In this document: one piece after another, positions 1 through 7,002 of the stretch | Numbering within the stretch: the stretch's first letter is position 1 | How the letters are laid out: the number at the start of each line of letters is the position of its first letter | Assembly (NCBI GenBank): GCA_009782165.1 | Contig: WQUH01000136.1 | Span: forward strand, 1-12,221 | From: Pseudomonadota bacterium | GTDB taxonomy: Bacteria > Desulfobacterota > Desulfobulbia > Desulfobulbales > Desulfobulbaceae | Reading direction: 5' to 3' | DNA length: 12,221 nt | The notes under the pieces: model-generated | Told to the model about the DNA's origin: nothing | Seen by the model: the letters and a program-made list of their open reading frames with translations, nothing else | Database searches by the model: none | Made by a program: the position numbers and the translations under genes

Positions 1-199
1 GATGTTGCTACCCATACCGCACATGGACGCAGGTTTTCAGCAAGCTCGTTGTATCAGAATAGGTAGCTAGGCAAAGTCAAAACACTATATCGACAATTGG
101 ACGGAAAAAAACTTGCAATCAGCCGGAATAAAAATTTACCAATAGACGTCGTAAAAAAGGGCCGTTTTTTTTATATCTTCGCTTTCTCCGTCCTCCGAT
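1..199. other. Intergenic stretch, no gene seen
   Basis: This AT-richer stretch lies downstream of the zinc-ribbon gene and I find no convincing reading frame in it. Near 153-172 there is a run of six A, a GGGCCG core and a run of eight T. On the minus strand this could fold into a weak A/U stem ending in a T run, so it might act as a poor terminator for the cutA unit, but the stem is not GC-rich. On the minus strand TTGACT (about 86-81) could be a -35 box for a gene lying left of the window, but no clear -10 box follows at good spacing. Confidence 0.5.
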
Positions 200-400
200 T
201 CACATCATCCTGATGCGTTCGCAGTCGGGGCAGATCCAGGTGGGGCCGTTACTGATTCCCCACTTGTTTTCGGCGAAGCACTCGGGGCATATCTGAAAAC
301 CGCAGGGACAACTGTAGCAAAAAGGCAACTCGCGGCCGCAGCAGTGGCAACGGTATTCGCCCAAGCGGCGGCGGCGGTAGCCGGTTTTTTCCTCAGCCAT
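200..400 (-). CDS. Small cysteine-rich zinc-ribbon-like protein, function unknown
   Basis: This is a 66-residue protein with ten cysteines. Cys18, Cys20 and Cys21 come first, then C28-x2-C31-x-C33, C38-x2-C41 and C57-x2-C60. The paired knuckles suggest a small double zinc ribbon, or less likely a metal-cluster fold. There is no signal peptide and no membrane segment. The N-terminus is basic (RRRR at 9-12). I chose the ATG at 400 because GAGGTGG sits about 3 bases upstream of it and because the ATG overlaps the cutA stop (ATGGCTGA, 8-base overlap), which indicates translational coupling. A start at 415 is also open but has no better ribosome site. I do not recognise the family. Its coupling to cutA suggests co-expression but does not define a role. 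Confidence 0.7.
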   Translation of the reverse strand: MAEEKTGYRRRRLGEYRCHCCGRELPFCYSCPCGFQICPECFAENKWGISNGPTWICPDCERIRMM

Positions 401-728
401 CGACCACCTCGGCAAGCCAGGCCAGATAAGAGGAGCTGACCATCGTCAACGGCCAGGCGACGATTTCCGGCACCTCGTAGCTGTGCCGGGTTAAAATCGC
501 CTTTTCGATGCGTGGGTAGAGCGAGGCCAGGCTCTTCATGGTGACGATCACCTCGTTTTCATCGCAGATCTCGCCCCGCCACCAGTAGAGGCTGCGCACC
601 GGGGCGCTCAATTGGGCGCAGGCGATGAGTTTTTCCGCAAGCAGCAGCCGGGCGATGGCCGCCGCTTCCTCATGCGATGGACAGGAGCAGGTGATGACAA
701 TCGCGGTATTTTCCCCCAAGGATACCAT
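393..728 (-). CDS. cutA: CutA1-type divalent-cation tolerance protein
   Basis: This 111-residue protein has the normal length for CutA1, a small trimeric cytoplasmic protein with a ferredoxin-like fold, similar to PII. It is linked in E. coli to copper/divalent-cation tolerance, although its true role is debated. Family landmarks are visible in order: KLIACAQ (33-39), SLYWWRGEI (46-54), HSYEVPEI (82-89) and YLAWL (101-105). Cys37 and His82 correspond to conserved metal-site candidates of the family. The ATG at 728 is preceded by AAAGGA about 7 bases upstream. The gene is separated from the lactate unit by the strong terminator at 785-820, so it is probably expressed on its own together with the small zinc-ribbon gene that overlaps its stop. 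Confidence 0.95.
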   Translation of the reverse strand: MVSLGENTAIVITCSCPSHEEAAAIARLLLAEKLIACAQLSAPVRSLYWWRGEICDENEVIVTMKSLASLYPRIEKAILTRHSYEVPEIVAWPLTMVSSSYLAWLAEVVDG

Positions 729-784
729 GGCAGATCCTTTGATGAACGGCTAAAGCGACGGGAATTTTCACCCAAATAGAGAAG

Positions 785-820
785 AAAAGGCGGGGGAACC
801 GGCAAATTCCCCCGCCTTTT
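785..820 (-). terminator. Strong intrinsic terminator ending the minus-strand lactate unit
   Basis: A perfect 14-bp inverted repeat (AAAAGGCGGGGGAA at 785-798 and its complement at 807-820) surrounds an 8-base loop. It begins directly after the stop codon of the DUF362 gene (821-823). On the minus strand the second arm runs into CCTTTTCTTC, a short U-rich tail. The A/T ends of the stem mean it could also stop rightward transcription. Confidence 0.9.
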
Positions 821-1963
821 TCAGATCGTCTCGATTACATATTTCTGGCTGCCGAGGCCAATCTTTTCGGCGTAGGCGAACTGATGTTCCCAGGGGATGT
901 GCGGGTAGATGGCGCGGATCTTGTCGGGATCGGTTTTACCGGCCAGGCGAGAGAGCGGCGACGCCGGTTGCTTTTGCAGCATATCGACCGACGCCTTATC
1001 AAGCGCCACCGGGTCTTTCGAGGCCATGATGCCGATGTCGCCGACGATCGGCGCGTCGGCCCAGGAATGGCAGTCGCAGGCCGGAGAAATCTGGGTGAGG
1101 AAATTGATAAAGAGGCTCTTATCATGTTTCCCTGACAGAGCGGCGGCGGTGTAATCGACCATCCTTTCAAGAAAATCCGGGATGGTGCCCGACCAATCGA
1201 CATCGATCGCCTGCTGCTTGCAACTGTGCATACACATGGCGCAGCCGACGCATTTCGTTTTGTCGATCACCGCCAGTTTCGTCACTTTCGGGTGCGGAGA
1301 TTTTTTCGCCTCGCCTCTTTTGACCAGGCTCAGGGCGCCGTGCACGCACTGTTTCAGGCATTGGCCGCAGGCGATGCACTTCTTCGCCTTGATCACCGGC
1401 GCGACGTTGCTGTGCTGGGCCATCTTGCCGCGCCGCGAGCCGCCGCCCATGCCGACGTTTTTCATGGCGCCGCCGAAACCCGCCACCTCGTGCAGCTTGA
1501 AATGGGCGACCGAGACGAGGGCCTGGGCGCGGACCAGGGCGGCGGCGATAAAGGCTTCCTTAAAATGTTTCGATTTTACCGGCACGGCGATTTCATCGTT
1601 GCCGCTCAGGCCGTCGGCGATAATCAGCGGCGCCCCGACCGAGGAATGGCCAAAACCGTTGTACAAGGCCGAATTGAGATGATCGACGGCGTTGCCGCGC
1701 ATACCGACATAGAGCGTGCCGGCGTCGGTGAGAAAGGGCTTGCCTCCGGCCTTTTCCACCGCCTCGACCACCGGGCGGACAAACAGTGGTCTGACGAAGG
1801 CCGTGTTGCCCAGCTCACCGAAGTGCAGCTTGATGGCGGTCAGGTCACCCTTTTCGATCACATCCTCGAGCCCGGCCTTTTTCATCAGCGTCGTCAGCCG
1901 AGGCAGGATGCCTTTGTCATTCTTTACGTTCAGATCCATTGAATACACCGTTGCTGGTGCCAT
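821..1963 (-). CDS. DUF362 protein with two 4Fe-4S ferredoxin motifs
   Basis: This is a 380-residue cytoplasmic iron-sulfur protein. The N-terminal half matches the DUF362 family, including KLHFGELGN near 45-53 and the glycine-rich GFGGAMKNVGMGGG at 162-175. Two ferredoxin motifs follow: C196-x2-C199-x2-C202-x3-C206 and C238-x2-C241-x2-C244-x3-C248, each fit for one [4Fe-4S] cluster. The C-terminal part (about 295-330, SPACDCHSW...MASKDPVALDKAS) is again typical of DUF362. The ATG at 1963 has AAGGAGGGG 7 bases upstream, an excellent ribosome site. It is the last gene of the unit, 86 bases after the FMN hydroxyacid dehydrogenase-like gene, and the terminator follows it directly. The biochemical role of DUF362 is not established. 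Its position suggests, by inference only, an electron carrier or redox partner for the oxidoreductases upstream. Confidence 0.92.
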   Translation of the reverse strand: MAPATVYSMDLNVKNDKGILPRLTTLMKKAGLEDVIEKGDLTAIKLHFGELGNTAFVRPLFVRPVVEAVEKAGGKPFLTDAGTLYVGMRGNAVDHLNSALYNGFGHSSVGAPLIIADGLSGNDEIAVPVKSKHFKEAFIAAALVRAQALVSVAHFKLHEVAGFGGAMKNVGMGGGSRRGKMAQHSNVAPVIKAKKCIACGQCLKQCVHGALSLVKRGEAKKSPHPKVTKLAVIDKTKCVGCAMCMHSCKQQAIDVDWSGTIPDFLERMVDYTAAALSGKHDKSLFINFLTQISPACDCHSWADAPIVGDIGIMASKDPVALDKASVDMLQKQPASPLSRLAGKTDPDKIRAIYPHIPWEHQFAYAEKIGLGSQKYVIETI

Positions 1964-1998
1964 GGATACCCCTCCTTTGAAAAAAGAATTTGATTAAA

Positions 1999-2012
1999 GC
2001 GGCAACCGCCGC
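1999..2012 (-). other. Small GC hairpin between two operon genes
   Basis: GCGGC, a 4-base loop (AACC) and GCCGC form a 5-bp stem in the 86-base gap before the DUF362 gene. On the minus strand it is followed by TTTAAT, then a T-rich stretch some 10 bases on. It is too short to be a confident terminator, but could cause partial attenuation or act as an mRNA processing point. Confidence 0.3.
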
Positions 2013-2049
2013 GGAGAAGGAAATACCACTTTTTTCGCGAAGACGCCAA

Positions 2050-3093
2050 TCAACAGAGCACACGGCCGCTGATGGCACGCAAATCGGCGCAACCAGTGAG
2101 GCGCATGGCCTGGACAAGTTGATCCTGGATTTGCGCGAAGTAGGCTGGCACGCCGTGCTCCTCGTCGCCATGCACCGCGATCAACACTGGACGGCAGATG
2201 AGTACGAATTTGGCCCCCAGGGCCAGGGCCTTGAGCACATCCACGCCGCTGCGAACGCCGCCGTCCATCATGACAATCAACCGCTCGCCGACAACTCCGG
2301 CAATGGACGGCAAAACCTCGGCGGTGCCGGGGGCGCAGTCCAACGCCCGGCCGCCGTGGTTGGAAACAACCAGGGCATCCGCTCCGGCATCGGCGGCGAT
2401 GACCGCCTCATCCGTGGTCATAACGCCCTTGACAATGAATTTCATGCCGCGTTTATGGGCTTCGACAACAATCTTTTCCAGCTTGGCCGGAGGTGTTACC
2501 GCGACCGGCGAGGCCAGTTTGCGCATGGTTGGCAGACCGGCGCCGTCCACGTCCATGCCGCAGATGCCAATACCGGCGGTCACGGCCATATCCATGCGGG
2601 CGGTGATCTCCGACATATCAGCCCAGGGTTTGATAAAAGGCACGGCGATGGCGCCATCATCCCCCACCACATCCATGTACTTCTGGAAATCGGCTTTGGC
2701 CGGCAGATCACCGATACCCGCCAGTGTTTGCGCGGCGCGGCAACCGCGCAGGACAAAACGTGTATAATCGACGTCGCTCATATCGCTGCCGAGATTCAGG
2801 GCAACGCTGCCCACCGGCGCGGCCAGGACCGGCAGGGCCATTTCCCGGCCCCAGAGCGAGGTTTTTGTCTCCGGCTCATTGGCCTGGTGCAGGGTGCGCA
2901 GCGCCAGATGATGGCGGGCCAAGGCGCTGACGTTATTCTGAAAAGAGACGCCGCTGCCAAGGCCGCCCATGCCGGGGATTTTGCCGGCGCAGGCAATGCC
3001 ATTGCACACCGGGCAGACTTTACACTGGGCCTTCACCCGTTCCAGTGCCTTTTTCCTGATCTCTTGCATTGACGGTCTGTTTGACTCAGCCAT
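2050..3093 (-). CDS. FMN-dependent 2-hydroxyacid dehydrogenase/oxidase-like protein with Cys-rich N-terminus
   Basis: This 347-residue protein is a TIM-barrel of the lactate/glycolate oxidase superfamily, whose members oxidise 2-hydroxyacids using FMN. The C-terminal half carries the signature: Lys222 (VKGVMT), SNHGGR at 244-249 with catalytic His246 and substrate-binding Arg249, MDGGVRSG (276-283), then KALALGA...CRP. The N-terminus has C24-x2-C27-x2-C30-x4-C35 followed by PGMGG, and FIKPW (153-157) stands where canonical members have a Q-x-Y motif, so the two active-site tyrosines of glycolate oxidase appear absent. I place the start at the ATG at 3093 (AGAGGA about 7 bases upstream); an upstream in-frame TTG at 3114 is possible but poorer. 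It lies 59 bases after glcF. The substrate is unknown; lactate is only an inference from context. Related proteins occur in clostridia. Confidence 0.88.
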   Translation of the reverse strand: MAESNRPSMQEIRKKALERVKAQCKVCPVCNGIACAGKIPGMGGLGSGVSFQNNVSALARHHLALRTLHQANEPETKTSLWGREMALPVLAAPVGSVALNLGSDMSDVDYTRFVLRGCRAAQTLAGIGDLPAKADFQKYMDVVGDDGAIAVPFIKPWADMSEITARMDMAVTAGIGICGMDVDGAGLPTMRKLASPVAVTPPAKLEKIVVEAHKRGMKFIVKGVMTTDEAVIAADAGADALVVSNHGGRALDCAPGTAEVLPSIAGVVGERLIVMMDGGVRSGVDVLKALALGAKFVLICRPVLIAVHGDEEHGVPAYFAQIQDQLVQAMRLTGCADLRAISGRVLC

Positions 3094-3152
3094 GATTTTC
3101 CTCTTATTTTTCAAGATTTTTTCAATATGGGCCTTGGCCTGACCTTTGAGCT

Positions 3153-4511
3153 TCAGCGGCCAGACTGTGGATCGCTTTTTTCACGGCGATAGGATTCGGC
3201 CAGCAACGAAATAAAATGGGTAACCTGCTGCCGGCCACCGGCTCGACGGACAGTATCAAGCAATTGCATCATGCAGGCCGGGCAGCCCGTGGCCACGGTA
3301 TCGGCCTGGGTACGCTCGATATCCTCGGCTTTTTTCCGGCCGATGATGCCAGCGGTTTCAAAATGGGTCAGCACATAGGAGCCACCGCTGCCGCAACAGG
3401 CGTCCGGGGCCGCCATTTCCTTGAAGATCAGACCCGGAATTGACCGCAGAATCTGGCGCGGCTCGGTTACCACCTTCATTGATTTTTTCAGGTGGCAGGA
3501 ATCGTGATAGGTTACGATTCGTTCGATGCGGCCCCGGGGCGCCCTCAAGGTGAGGATGCGGGTGAGAAAAGTGGAAATATCGTAGGTGCGCCCGGCCCAA
3601 TGACGCGCCTTGGCACCGTAGACCGGGTCGGCGGCCAACAGATCAGGGTAATCATGCTGCCAGGCGCCACCGCAGGAGCCGCAGCCGGTAATCAAGTATT
3701 CGCAGCCAGTGGCCTCGAAAATATCAATGTTTTTGCGGGCCAGATCACGGGCGGTCTCAACATCGCCGTGCACCAGAACAGGTACGCCGCAGCAGTTTTG
3801 CCTCTTGGGAATGTGAACCTCGATCCGGTTGGCGGTGAGCACTTCGATGATGTCCCGTCCGGTTTCCGGATAAAAATAGTTGAGGGAATCGCCGGTAAAA
3901 AAGGCCACTTTCATCACCGCGCCCTCCACCCGCACCACCTCGTCCGTCCGGTTGCGCAAGGGTATAGTGCTCAGGGCGGGTAACCGCCGGGCGCCGTCAA
4001 ACCCGATGGCCTCGCCCATTCTAACCAGAGGAGCACGGGGCAGGATTGACCGGCCGCCTTCTTCACTCTTGAAAGCCAGGCCCTGCAGAGCCGCGCCGAA
4101 CCTCATGCCGGTGTCGAACAGCGCCGGATGTTTCAGCGTGGAAAAAATCATTTTTTTCAGCCAGGGCATGCCATTCTTGCGAACCAGGGCCGCGCGCAAC
4201 GCCAGCATGATCCGGTCGAAATTGACTTTCGTCGGGCAATTGCTCATGCAGGACTTGCAGACCAGGCAATTGAACAGCATCCCGTAGACCTGCGGGTCGT
4301 CCAGGGCAAGTTCACCGGCAAGCACCGCCTCGGCGACGGCAATCTTCGAGCGGGCAACCGCCGACTCAGTCCATTCGGCCCCGTACACCGGGCAGACGGC
4401 CATGCAGTTGCCGCACTTCATGCACTTATCAAGCTCCTCGCGGACGATGGCCAAATCGTCGTGATAGGTCTTCTCGACGCGCTGTTTCGGGCGTATCGTT
4501 TGCGCCGCCAT
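3153..4511 (-). CDS. glcF: Iron-sulfur subunit of D-lactate/glycolate dehydrogenase (GlcF-like)
   Basis: This 452-residue protein is the electron-transfer partner of the FAD subunit encoded just upstream. The N-terminus has two ferredoxin motifs, C30-x2-C33-x2-C36-x3-C40-P and C82-x2-C85-x2-C88-x3-C92-P, each for a [4Fe-4S] cluster. Two CCG (heterodisulfide-reductase-like) domains follow: C240-C241-G with C277-x2-C280, and HDSCH with Cys339, C372-C373-G, then C410-x2-C413. There is no membrane segment, so it is cytoplasmic or peripheral. The ATG at 4511 lies 2 bases after the glcD stop, with GGGAG about 9 bases upstream; an in-frame TTG at 4517 overlapping that stop is less likely. The tight spacing indicates that both subunits are made together. 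Desulfovibrio-type D-lactate dehydrogenase has this two-subunit form; glycolate remains an alternative substrate. Confidence 0.93.
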   Translation of the reverse strand: MAAQTIRPKQRVEKTYHDDLAIVREELDKCMKCGNCMAVCPVYGAEWTESAVARSKIAVAEAVLAGELALDDPQVYGMLFNCLVCKSCMSNCPTKVNFDRIMLALRAALVRKNGMPWLKKMIFSTLKHPALFDTGMRFGAALQGLAFKSEEGGRSILPRAPLVRMGEAIGFDGARRLPALSTIPLRNRTDEVVRVEGAVMKVAFFTGDSLNYFYPETGRDIIEVLTANRIEVHIPKRQNCCGVPVLVHGDVETARDLARKNIDIFEATGCEYLITGCGSCGGAWQHDYPDLLAADPVYGAKARHWAGRTYDISTFLTRILTLRAPRGRIERIVTYHDSCHLKKSMKVVTEPRQILRSIPGLIFKEMAAPDACCGSGGSYVLTHFETAGIIGRKKAEDIERTQADTVATGCPACMMQLLDTVRRAGGRQQVTHFISLLAESYRREKSDPQSGR

Positions 4512-4513
4512 GA

Positions 4514-5908
4514 TCAATTCTCCCGCAAGGGTACCATCTTGCCAGGATTGAGGATGAAATCGGGATCGAGCGCCTCCTTGATCGACCGCATCAAGGCAAG
4601 CCCGGATTGCCCAAGCTCGTCGCCCAGATATTTCATCTTGGCCATGCCGATACCATGCTCCCCCGACAGGGTGCCGCCGAATTGTAAGGCCGTCTTAAAA
4701 ATTTCATCCACCGCCTTGTGCATCCGGCTGATCTCGTCCGCATCGCGGCTGTCGCAGAGGATGGTGGGATGCAGGTTGCCGTCGCCGGCATGGCCAAAGG
4801 TGCCGAGGGTCAGGTTGTATTTTTTACCGATGGCCTGGCAAGCCACCAGCATATCGGTGATTCGTGAGCGGGGCACGGTGGCGTCTTCCAGCACCACGGT
4901 GTTGTTGAGCGAAGCCAGGGCCGGCAGGGCGTTGCGCCGGGCGGTCCACAGTTGATCGCGCTCCTGGTCGGTTGCGGCTGTCTTGAGGTCGCCATTGTTG
5001 TCGCGCACCACCCGCATCGTCGCCTCGGCTTCGGCCCGGACCACCTCCTCGGCCATGCCGTCGACCTCGATCAGCAACAGGGCCTCGGCATCCACTGGCA
5101 GACCGATGTGGGCGAAATCCTCCACCGTGCGGATAGTCATCCGATCCATGATTTCCAGGGTGGCGGGGATGACCTGGGCGGCAATGATCCCGGCCACGGC
5201 ATTGCCCGCATCGACAAGACTGGTAAAGGCGCCCGTCATGGTACGCCGGAATTTGGGCGCCGGAATCAATTTGGCGGTCAGCTCGGTGATGATGCCAAGC
5301 GTCCCTTCTGACCCGACAAAGAGGTTCGAAAAATCATAGGCGGTGACGTTTTTCACCGTCTTACCGCCAAAGCGCACCTTTTCCCCGTTGGCTAGGACCA
5401 CCTCCATGCCCATGATGTAGTTTTTGGTGACCCCATACTTGAGGCCGCGCAGGCCGCCGGAGTTCTCGGCGGCGGAACCGCCCATCGTCGCGGTGGCCAC
5501 GGTGCCGGGGTCGGGAGGATACATCAGGCCAAAGGGTGAGACAGCGGCATTGAGCGCGGCGATGACCACCCCCGGCTGCGCCACAGCGGTGAGGTTGGCC
5601 GGATCGATCTCTATAATTTTATTCATTTTTTGAAAAGAAAGAACGATTCCCTTTTTCAGGGGCACCGTGCCGCCGCTCAGGTTGGTGCCTGCCCCGCGGG
5701 GATAGATGGCGATGCGCTGGCGCCGGGCCAAATGCACAATATCCTGGACCATCTCGACGCTGGTCGGCAGAACGACCACATCCGGGGTTTGTTTCGGCAT
5801 GTCGGCGGTGGCATCGTAGCTGTACGATACCAGATCGACCTTGCTGGTGAGCACGTTTTCCTTTCCTGCCAGATTCTCTAATTCCGTAATGACGGCTGTC
5901 TCAAGCAT
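4514..5908 (-). CDS. glcD: FAD-binding D-lactate/glycolate dehydrogenase subunit (GlcD-like)
   Basis: This 464-residue protein is the flavin subunit of a 2-hydroxyacid dehydrogenase of the vanillyl-alcohol-oxidase fold. The FAD-binding half shows YPRGAGTNLSGG (69-80), PPDPGT (131-136), GSAAENSGG (144-152) and NLFVGSEGTLGIIT (195-208). The C-terminal FAD-oxidase domain shows GHAGDGNLH (372-380), which bears the conserved active-site/metal-binding histidines, and SGEHGIG (415-421). The length is normal for GlcD/Dld-II. The ATG at 5908 has AAAGGAG 7 bases upstream. It is followed after 2 bases by glcF. Context (LctP permease, LutC/LdhH across the control region) favours D-lactate as substrate over glycolate, but the sequence alone cannot decide. 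The 174-base gap upstream shows no convincing promoter, so it may be read through from the regulator gene. Confidence 0.95.
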   Translation of the reverse strand: MLETAVITELENLAGKENVLTSKVDLVSYSYDATADMPKQTPDVVVLPTSVEMVQDIVHLARRQRIAIYPRGAGTNLSGGTVPLKKGIVLSFQKMNKIIEIDPANLTAVAQPGVVIAALNAAVSPFGLMYPPDPGTVATATMGGSAAENSGGLRGLKYGVTKNYIMGMEVVLANGEKVRFGGKTVKNVTAYDFSNLFVGSEGTLGIITELTAKLIPAPKFRRTMTGAFTSLVDAGNAVAGIIAAQVIPATLEIMDRMTIRTVEDFAHIGLPVDAEALLLIEVDGMAEEVVRAEAEATMRVVRDNNGDLKTAATDQERDQLWTARRNALPALASLNNTVVLEDATVPRSRITDMLVACQAIGKKYNLTLGTFGHAGDGNLHPTILCDSRDADEISRMHKAVDEIFKTALQFGGTLSGEHGIGMAKMKYLGDELGQSGLALMRSIKEALDPDFILNPGKMVPLREN

Positions 5909-6082
5909 GGCGGGACTCCTTTAGTGAGGCAATGGCCCGAGCCGGGCCGGTCTATTGGCCGTAACAGATTGAACGTGAAGATTACTCTGGAATTTTGACA
6001 CAGCGATTATCAAAATACAAAAGCTGCCAAATATTTCTTCGGTCGAGAGATAAGGAAAAAACGTGCGGGTCAGGCGAAGCGA
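5909..6082. other. Gap between regulator and glcD with a small GC hairpin
   Basis: A perfect 6-bp hairpin, GGCCCG (5934-5939), loop AGC, CGGGCC (5943-5948), lies about 25 bases ahead of the glcD start. No T run follows it on either strand, so it is not an intrinsic terminator. I see no good promoter on the minus strand here and no TGGT-N3-ACCA operator. The region may be an mRNA leader or processing site. Confidence 0.4.
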
Positions 6083-6805
6083 TCAGACGGCGCTCTCCTG
6101 GGCCACATAAGCGATGCTTCGCGTTTCGGCGAAGGTGAGATGATGCAGCATGATGGAGCGGGCGGCATCGGCATCCTTCGAGCGGATGGCGGCGACAATA
6201 TCCACATGATGGCGAAACAGCAGGGTACGATCCTCGGTGGTGAGGTAGACCGCGCGCCAGACTCCACGTTGAAATTCCTTTATGGCGTCGAGGATGGATT
6301 GCATCAGGTGCAGCCAGATGACATTGCGGGTGGCGCGGGCAATGGCCAGGTGCAGGCTGGCGTCGAGATCTTCCGAGGGCAGACCCGCCGCCAGGTTCTT
6401 TTCCATGCCGACCAGAATCTCTTCCATTTGGCACAAATCCTCCGGCAAAGCCCGCTCGGCGGCGTAGTAGGCAGTCCACGATTCCATGCATTTGCGCACC
6501 TCGATCACCTTGAGCGCCCGCTCCCGCTGGCTGCGGATAAGGTCGCTCAAGGTGTTGCCTTGGCCGACTTCGACCAGGGAGAGCACCACCGTACCGCCGC
6601 CTTGATACGACATAACCAGACCCGACGAGGAAAGCATGTTCAACGCTTCACGGACAGACGGCCGGGATACGCCGAACATTTCCGCCAACTCGCGCTCCGG
6701 CGGCAATTTTTCGCCGGGGATAAAGTCCCCGGCAAAAATGGAGTCACGAATTTGGTCGGCAATCTGATTGGAGACTTTTTTCGGCTTGATCGGTTTGAAT
6801 TTCAT
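6083..6805 (-). CDS. GntR/FadR-family regulator, probably lactate-responsive (LldR/LutR-like)
   Basis: This 240-residue protein has the layout of FadR-subfamily GntR regulators. A winged helix-turn-helix occupies about 10-75, with the signature LPPERELAEMFGVSRPSVRE at 34-53. An all-helical FCD ligand-binding domain occupies about 98-225. Asp148, His152, His200 and His222 fit the usual metal-coordinating positions of FCD domains. The ATG at 6805 is chosen because family members begin with a short basic segment before the VSNQIADQIRDSI helix; the in-frame ATG at 6856 would add 17 residues with no domain match. The gene sits inside the lactate unit between the permease and the dehydrogenase. Relatives such as LldR, LutR and GlcC bind TGGT-N3-ACCA sites, and one lies at 9039-9049. 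The effector is inferred to be lactate or a related 2-hydroxyacid. Confidence 0.9.
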   Translation of the reverse strand: MKFKPIKPKKVSNQIADQIRDSIFAGDFIPGEKLPPERELAEMFGVSRPSVREALNMLSSSGLVMSYQGGGTVVLSLVEVGQGNTLSDLIRSQRERALKVIEVRKCMESWTAYYAAERALPEDLCQMEEILVGMEKNLAAGLPSEDLDASLHLAIARATRNVIWLHLMQSILDAIKEFQRGVWRAVYLTTEDRTLLFRHHVDIVAAIRSKDADAARSIMLHHLTFAETRSIAYVAQESAV

Positions 6806-6938
6806 GGAGTTTCCGGCAGCAAAGGGAAGGGATACCCGATGCGGTATTTCTACCATGAAATTCTAGAGATTGCAATATCTTGCCATCCCTCCAATTTTCA
6901 ACCCCAACAGCGTTCATCCGCTTACTCGTCCCTTTCTT

Positions 6939-6980
6939 CAGGAGTCCCCCGGCCCGAGGGACCGAACCGAGTGACTCCTG
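6939..6980. other. Long imperfect hairpin between lctP and the regulator gene
   Basis: CAGGAGTC (6939-6946) pairs perfectly with GACTCCTG (6973-6980), and an inner CGGCC/GG-A-CCG helix (6950-6964) can form inside. It starts 23 bases after the lctP stop. On the minus strand the stem is followed by AAGAAAGGG, with no U tract, so it is unlikely to be a simple intrinsic terminator. It could stabilise or separate the lctP message from the downstream genes. The rest of the 197-base gap (6806-7002) holds only weak promoter-like elements on the minus strand. Confidence 0.45.
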
Positions 6981-7002
6981 GAGCGAAAGGATCATGATGC
7001 CG

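Noticed and set aside
153..172. A-run/GGGCCG/T-run as a terminator for the cutA unit
   Set aside because: The stem would be almost entirely A/U with a mismatched core, unlike a normal GC-rich intrinsic terminator; kept only as a remark.
1990..3072. 360-codon open frame on the plus strand opposite the FMN dehydrogenase gene
   Set aside because: It is a shadow of a GC-rich real gene: His/Asp/Gly-rich composition without any recognisable motif, no ribosome site, and the opposite strand encodes a clear family member.
5995..6021. Plus-strand TTGACA with TACAAA as an antisense promoter into the regulator gene
   Set aside because: The spacer is only 15 bases and the -10 match is partial; no rightward gene or small RNA with a terminator is visible.
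6832..6854. Inverted repeats ATACC-N6-GGTAT and GGTA-TTTC-TACC upstream of the regulator start as a self-control operator
   Set aside because: Arm orientation or spacing differs from the TGGT-N3-ACCA pattern of the family and the arms are only 4-5 bp, so chance is a good explanation.
6871..6885. Possible sigma-54 promoter (TGGCAAG-ATA-TTGCA on the minus strand) ahead of the regulator gene
   Set aside because: The spacing between the GG and GC elements is one base too short for the strict sigma-54 pattern, and no sigma-54 activator gene is seen in the window.
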